Source of the DNA: Capsicum annuum | Taxonomy: Eukaryota > Streptophyta > Magnoliopsida > Solanales > Solanaceae | NCBI RefSeq assembly: GCF_002878395.1 | Contig: NC_061119.1 | Coordinates: 49,530,673 to 49,594,672, forward strand | Reading direction: 5' to 3' | Length of the DNA: 64,000 nt | Shown here: positions 57,990-64,000 of the stretch, in pieces | How positions within the stretch are numbered: the stretch's first letter is position 1 | Layout: each line of letters starts with the position of its first letter | Program-made: the position numbers and the translations under genes | The notes under the pieces: model-generated | Told to the model about the DNA's origin: nothing | The model's database searches: none | Seen by the model: only the letters and a program-made list of their open reading frames with translations

Positions 57990-58863
57990 AAAAATGAGCC
58001 TCAAACATACAAAGAAGCAATGTTGTCTGTGGACTCATCTTTTGAAAAGAGGTTGTCAATATTGAGATTGATTCAATCGTGAGTAACTATACTTGGAAGT
58101 TGGTTGATCTTCCTTCAGGAAATAAACTTTTAGGTTCTAAATGGATCTTCAAAAAGAAAATAAAAGTTGATGCTACTATTGGCAAATACAAGGCAAGACT
58201 TATTGTGAAAGACTTTAGGCAAGAATAAGACCTTGATTATTTTGACACATAGTTACCATTACAAGGATAACATCCATTCAGATATTGGTTGCACTAGCGG
58301 TAGTATATACTTTTGAAGTACATCAAATGGATGTGAAAAATAGCTTTCTTATATGGAGAATTAGAGAAAGAAATCTACATAGAACAACCTAAGAATTTTA
58401 TAATTCCTAGTAAGGAAAGAAAACTGTACAAACTTGTTAAGTCACTATATTGACTCAAGTAAGCACCAAATAGTGGCATGTACAATTTGACAAAACCATG
58501 TTGGCAAATGAATTTATGATAAATGAGTGTGATAAATGTGTTAAAATTAAAGATACCTCAAATCACAAAGTCATTGTTTATTTGTATGTGGATGACATAT
58601 TAATCATCGGTACAGATATTTCTGGAATAAATGATACAAAACAAATGCTTAAGAGCAAGTTTGATAGAAAATACCTTGGAGTTGCTAATGTGATCTTAGG
58701 AATAAGAATTCATAGAAATCCACAAAGGTTGGCATTGTCACAGTTTCATTACAACAAAAAAGTACTTGATAAATTCAGGTATTTGGATTTTAATATTGCC
58801 AAGACACCGTTGGATGTGGCTTTCCACTTTGAAAGAACGACGGTGAAAATGACTCACAATTAG
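57990..58863 (+). pseudogene. reverse transcriptase of copia B with intact YVDD
   Basis: RT entry NEPQTYKEAMLSVDSSF (about 57993), then YTWKLVDLPSGNKLLGSKWI, KKKIKVDA and KYKARLIVKDFRQE. The stretch 58498-58863 is 121 residues and contains HKVIVYLYVDDILIIGTDIS, a complete YVDD box, then KYLGVANVILGIRIHRNPQR. Upstream stops and a frame break near 58490 separate fingers from palm, so no active RT can be made. Confidence 0.87.
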
Positions 58864-59475
58864 AGTATGCAAAAGTGTTGGAAAGTTTAATATATATCAA
58901 GAGTTATATGTGACCAGATATAACATGTATTATTAGCAAATTGAGTTGGAACCACATAATCCTAATTAAACTCATTGGGAGGCAAATAAAAGAGTTTTGG
59001 AGTATCTAAAACATACTTAAGACTATGCTTTGTATTATAACAAATATCATGTGGTAATTTAAGAATATAGTGATGCAAATTGGATCACCAGATTAAATGA
59101 AGTAAAATCCATGAGCGGATATGTATTTACTTTAGGTGGAGGAGCAGCCTCTTGGAAATTATCCAAACAGATATGTATTGCCCACTCTATAATAAAATCT
59201 AAATTATCGGTCCAAACCTTTGGCACCAATATGCATTTACCGTGAGAGCCAAGATATGATAGATAAGACAAGGAGCATGATGTGTAATGGTAAATCTTGT
59301 CATATAAGATGGAGGCATAATACCATTAGAGAAATACTCTCTAGTTGAATTATCACAATTGAGTATGTGATATCAGAAAATAATATGTTGGATGCCCTAA
59401 CAAAATGCCTATCTAGAGAGAGAGTTGAGAAATCGTCGAAGGGAATGAGTTTACGGCCTAGGACAAGTCATCACT
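58864..59475 (+). pseudogene. RNase H of copia B
   Basis: Degraded after the stop at 58861. Recognisable pieces are KHT-stop-DYALYYNKYH (about 59007), [20 protein letters not shown] (about 59062-59120), [15 protein letters not shown] and the C-terminal EYVISENNMLDALTKCLSRE. Frame changes and stops are frequent. Confidence 0.82.
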
Positions 59476-59852
59476 GCAATATCTCTACCTAGTAGACTGG
59501 AGATCCCAAGAGCTAAGTTTAAGGATATCAAACAAAGTTATGTCTAGCGGTTCAACAATGTCACTTAACACATTTTCACGATGAAGACAACGTTCAAAAA
59601 ACATGGATAAGTCTTATGGTTTAAAGCTTTTTAATAGTTTCTAAGTTTGGCAAGTTCGATGAAATAGTTTGATCTATAGGATTAAATGTTTAGGAATCAC
59701 CTATGTGAGAGTAAAGTGGAATTCTCTTCAAGGAGAATGACAGTAAATACCTATTCTTAAGCTCTCATGAAACCAAAAAGTGTTCATGGTTGAAATGAAT
59801 CAAATTGTGAGAACCATAAATGGTAAAAGGATAATTGTATGACTTGTGTTGT
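59476..59852 (+). other. 3' untranslated region of copia B
   Basis: Non-coding tail after pol with the usual copia spacer, ending where the next LTR-like repeat begins. The expected polypurine tract and 3' LTR are absent, so the element is cut here. Confidence 0.55.
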
Positions 59853-60557
59853 TGTCATGACCCAAAAACTAAGGGTCATGATGGCACTTATCATGGAAAG
59901 CCTTTATAAGTAAACCAATCACCCAAACTAATATGAATTGAGAAAAACAACACCAAATCCTAAGGTAAGGCTTCTAGAGTGAAGTTAACCACACATATAC
60001 AATAATAGAGAAAAAATTATATAACTATAATATCATAAATCACCCTAAAATCTGGTGTCATAGTGTAAAAACCAACTTAAGTACATCTCGAAGTCAAAAT
60101 ATACAACTAATAGTCTAAAAATGAACATAATCTATCTCTAAATACAAAATGAGACAAAAATAAGATAAGAAGGGATAGAAGATTGATTTTGAAAGCATAG
60201 ATCGACTGCTACCTTAAAATACTCTAAGCACCACTCGAGATCAGCTACTGCATGGTGCACTTATACCTGGATCTATACATAAAGGACACATTAGGAATGA
60301 GTACGGTCTACTTGTACTCAATAGGTATCATAGGATGACGGAGCAAAGTAGAAAATGAAGTGTACAAAATACACATTATGGGAACATTACCTGTAATCAG
60401 AAACATCCCAAATAATAGCCCACACTTTCTCCATTAATAGTTCTAAGATATCACATATATACCAACTCCAAGTACTGAAAGGAAAAACATAGAATAGATA
60501 GACATCAATCAAGCACAAAGCATAATCATAGAAGATGCATAATGTATAAGATCCAAT

Positions 60558-60588
60558 GAGGATGATAATAATGATGATGATGATGATG
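60558..60588. repeat. GAT trinucleotide microsatellite
   Basis: GAGGATGATAATAATGATGA followed by further GAT units, inside LTR E. Confidence 0.9.
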
Positions 60589-62386
60589 TAATATGTTCGA
60601 GGTTGTCGCATGACCTATATTTCATTACAATCCAAGACTATCCCTTAGTCATAACACGATGCTTAGTGTCACAAGTGACCCCTAGCTAACCCATGGCTTG
60701 GCATAAGCTATGAAAACTGAAGAAAAGCAACAAAATAGTGAGCATAAGATAACTAAAATAAACTGATAGTGAATAACAACTAAATCAATACTAATACTAT
60801 CTGAATTACTCAAAGAAAACTGAAAATCAAACATTTCTCTGTCTGTCTGAAAGCCTCTAAATTATGACGAGTTGTTGGTACAAGTCCCCAACTAAATTTG
60901 ACTAGCTAAAATAAATGAATATGCTTAAAATAAATAACTAATAACTAGTCCTCGACTGATGAGGACTCACCAAGACTATAATTGAGTGCCCACATGGATG
61001 TGCCAAGAATGGTCTGAGTACTAAGCGTTTGAACCTATATTATGAGATAATCTAATGCAAAGAAGTATACGACCAGTACTTTGAATGTATTGAGTATGAG
61101 AGATGAAAAATAAGCTGATATACATATATACAGAGCATGAATGTATGAATGATGAAAATCGAATGCAAGGCCACATATAAATGTATGTTGTGTATTTGAA
61201 TAACTAAATAACTGAATACTAAATACTTGGTCATGCAAACCTAAACTGGACATAATTTGAATACTAAACTGAGGACCGTGGGAGCTAACTCTTAACCGAC
61301 ATATCCCAATCTGGGCTAATCGGGGTCAAACCTATAACCCTAATTGGAAGGGTGCCAGTACCTTGCCAAGGATACCAACACTGGCTGGCGTGGATCCACT
61401 AAACTAATGTCTCGAAGGACAAGGGTGTCAGTGCTCTACTGCCGAGTAGCCCCTCATAACCTATGGTAGAGCCATAGTTATAGAACTTAGGGACTTCTAC
61501 TAAAGGTCTCAGCCCTCAATTAGTGGGTGAGTCTTTATCCCTGCATTTGCTCAATTCTAAGTACTAATCCCAACTAAACTAACATAAAATTCTAACTGAG
61601 ATGTAAACTGGTAACTGATATGATCAATCATGGTTTTTGAATATGTAATACATACATAATATGGAGATCATGAGTATAAAACTGATACATGTTTAATCTC
61701 CTAGGTATCGGGTGTTCATAACCCACCAACTCTTACTGATGTAATTAAACATGATGGTATTCACTAAGCATGATAAGATAATTTCTTAATTTAAAGCCAA
61801 CAACGCAACAAATTAAAATAATAGGGAAAGTCATGTCCTTATACAAGGAAATTCACTAATCTCATGGAAATCACATGCTCATAGTCACACTCATAAATGG
61901 GGAAAGTTAAGAGATTCATATTTGACCTAGAACTCAATTAAAGGAAAAAAAGAATTGCACTTGTAACTTTAAGAAGTTCTTAGGACTTAGTGAGTGGAAA
62001 GGGACCGACTGATGAAATATCACATACCTGAAAACAAACTACTTGGACAAACTTATTGAAACTTGAACTTGCTTTAGATGAACCCTAGTTTGGCGTTCGA
62101 GAGGAGAAATCGCTTGTTTTGCTCTGTGTTCATAAATTTGTTATAATAGGTTAGTATAATGTTTTCCCTTAATAACTGATGTTTTAGAGGGCTTAAACGA
62201 CGTGGGTTGGATTAAAATGGGGTGGAATTTACCAAAGGGCCCTCGTTAAAACATGCAAGAATTTTTGTTCCCAGTCGTCACGGCTCAACCTATGATTCCT
62301 ACCTTCTAGCCATGAGTCATGGTCTGAGTCATGACTTGAGATTATGAGGTTGGGCTCTTCACTATAAAGGTGGTGACTCCCCTCCT

Positions 62387-62417
62387 AATGACTCGTATGG
62401 TATGACTACGAGTCATT
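62387..62417. repeat. perfect 11-bp inverted repeat in LTR E
   Basis: AATGACTCGTA, a 9-nt loop, then TACGAGTCATT. It sits in a cluster of TGACTC/GAGTCA motifs at the place where LTRs A-C carry GACGG repeats. Confidence 0.9.
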
Positions 62418-62765
62418 GAGAGTAGTCATATTCTAAGACTCAGTTTCTGTGTTTTTTTCTGTTAAGGTGATGAGGCCACCTAATAACTCATCGTCACTAA
62501 TAACAAGTCGTAGGGACTAGTCATTACCCCTCGGCTAAAGTTTGAGGTCTTCACTGAAGTGTCAATTTCTCATATGCAATGACTCATTACGTCTGGTGAT
62601 GACTCGTTACCAGGTCATTGTCGTTGGCTGTGTGATAGTCCCTTAGGAATTTCTCTATAACTTTTTGTCATGACATCAGATTAAGGTGAGACTTGTAGAC
62701 TTGGAAAACTAATTTTATGGCCTATCTTTTGATGGGCTTAGAACTCTAAAACTTGAGGTATTAGA

Positions 62766-64000
62766 TGTATACACCTATCAAGCTCTTCTCACGAGGTAGG
62801 ACCCATATGGAGCTCACAACTATATGCAATTCAATAACCAATACCAATACCAATACCAATCCAATATCCAGAACTCCTCTCCGGCACATGATCTTTGATA
62901 AAGGGTTTATAAAGATGTCACATTTTCTGTCAGAAAAAAACAGTATTTCCACGGTGGTACCAATGCCTCATAAAAGTATATGATATAAGTATGTAATGCT
63001 CATAATCAAACCAGAATAAGAATTTCAAAATCCAACCAATATACCAAGCATGTGAGCTAAAAATCCACTCATTAAGCTAACCATACATAATCTAATAAAA
63101 TCCATATAACAGTAGAGTAAGATATGTAATAATATGTCATTGATACCATGTAAATCCCAATGCGGACAATTTCCACAAACAAGAAAACAACTAATATATA
63201 AATACCAGGCCAACAACATCATATAAGACCCGCATAGTTACACATAGCAACTAATGTCTCAAAAAGTCCAGATAACAACAACGTAGCCCCCCACACGAGC
63301 ACAAAATAGTAATAACAACATTTTTATGATTAGTACTCATACCCATAACATGTTTTTATATCATTATTAACTACCCATTCCAATCTGAAGAAAGTTAAGT
63401 CATAACCTACCTCTAATTAAGAAAACCAAATCCAAATGTCTTCAACACAGACCCTTCACCTCATTTACAGACTCAAAATTAACTAAAACATACAAATATA
63501 GAATCTACTTGTCAAAAGAAAGCAAATGGTACATATATTGGCCATTTTTGATACGGTATCAAAGTGAAACCCTGAAATAGATATTTGAAAAAGAAGGGTA
63601 AACTTGGAATTTTAGTTCATAAATATATTACCCATGATTAAAGGAACTCATAGAAGAAAACCCAAGTGAAAATAGGTTGAAATTGGAGTTTAAATCTAAG
63701 AAATACTAATTTAGGTCTTTTGGGCCAAAATTTCCAAATTTCACTTTTGAAATCATGATTTAACAAGCTTTAGGTGACAAGAATTGAATAAGAGTGATTG
63801 AATAGCAGTTTGGAGCTCATCCAAGCTTGAAAATGGAAGAAATTGCTAAAAAACTCTAAAACCAAAGCTAGAAGTCTTAAAAATGGTGGAAAATTGAGAA
63901 TAATATATTTATCTATTGTACCAGCTGTAATCACTTAAGCGACTAAATAATCTCTTAAGATATAATCTTTTAAGTGATTAAATGGTTGTTTTAGCTACCA
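62766..64000. other. unresolved LTR-like DNA
   Basis: No coding region. The base style (long AT-rich stretches with GGTAAACTTGG and TTAAGCGACTAAATAATC) resembles a plant LTR or leader, but no edges, PBS or partner copy are present. The short frames at 62761-63222 are not convincing. Confidence 0.4.
62837..62860. repeat. ACCAAT hexamer microsatellite, four units
   Basis: Four perfect tandem ACCAAT units. Confidence 0.95.

Larger units (their letters stand above)
56081..59475 (+). mobile_element. Ty1/copia element (copia B), decayed coding part
   Basis: Domains in plus-strand order gag, protease, integrase, RT, RNase H define Ty1/copia. All genes are broken. The RNase H end reads ERVEKSSKGMSLRPRTSHH at about 59415-59472, the usual pol C-terminus of this group. 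The 3' untranslated region follows, but no 3' LTR is seen before the next LTR-like repeat at 59853. Confidence 0.87.
59853..62765 (-). repeat. isolated, diverged Tekay-type LTR (LTR E)
   Basis: Plus strand TGTCATGACCC to GGTATTAGA, about 2913 bp. It shares the block order of LTRs A-C: TGATGAGGACTCACC (60959), GAACCTAT (61030), CTATAACCCTAATTGGAAGG (61330) and GAATGTATTG-like. There is no PBS on the left or polypurine tract on the right, so it is a solo or truncated LTR. The flanks GTTGT and TGTAT do not match. It has clustered TGACTC/GAGTCA motifs at 62310-62615. Confidence 0.7.

Noticed and set aside
59853..62765. LTR E as a clean solo LTR with target duplication
   Set aside because: Flanking five-mers GTTGT and TGTAT do not match, so a simple solo-LTR event is not supported.

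Overview
This window is plant nuclear DNA, very probably from a repeat-rich (pericentromeric or intergenic) part of a Solanaceae-type genome. The evidence is the AT-rich base composition, several families of plant LTR retrotransposons, a SINE resembling the Au/Solanaceae type, and no recognisable intact host gene. The family assignment is inferred from retrotransposon protein and LTR style; species cannot be told. Almost everything is retrotransposon, mostly on the minus strand, and every coding region is broken.

Layout. (1) 1-6860: the right part of a Ty3/gypsy chromovirus (Tekay/Del type, copy I) on the minus strand, with its 5' LTR at 4340-6860. (2) 6861-10575 and 34650-37575: two pieces of one Tat-lineage Ty3/gypsy element on the minus strand (integrase, two RNase H domains and RT on the left; gag start, PBS and 5' LTR on the right). 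Copy I lies in its integrase. (3) 10576-34649: a Tekay tandem array LTR-internal-LTR-internal-LTR (copies II and III), inserted in the Tat element and bounded by one perfect 5-bp target duplication, AAATG. (4) 21754-27667: a non-autonomous, LARD-like LTR element nested in the integrase of copy III. (5) 37889-48280: an old plus-strand Ty3/gypsy element with 3.4-kb LTRs and an eroded interior. (6) 49192-52694: a compact defective Ty1/copia element with a perfect AGATA duplication. (7) 52700-54950: AT-rich DNA carrying a TATA box and a short exon-like piece of a response-regulator receiver domain. (8) about 54952-55060: a SINE. (9) about 55290-59850: a decayed Ty1/copia element with a still intact YVDD box. 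(10) 59853-62765: a diverged Tekay-type LTR with no interior beside it. (11) 62766-64000: unresolved LTR-like DNA.

History that can be read off. The Tat element came first. Copy I and the founder of the II/III array inserted into it. Copies II and III share an identical nonsense codon in the integrase and the same lost zinc-knuckle cysteine, so the founder was already dead when unequal recombination made the array. The copies then lost the RT active site by different mutations, and copy III received the LARD. No undescribed protein system was found. The most unusual observations are the single-TSD array, the clusters of short family-specific palindromes near the expected promoters of several unrelated LTRs, and the receiver-domain exon fragment.
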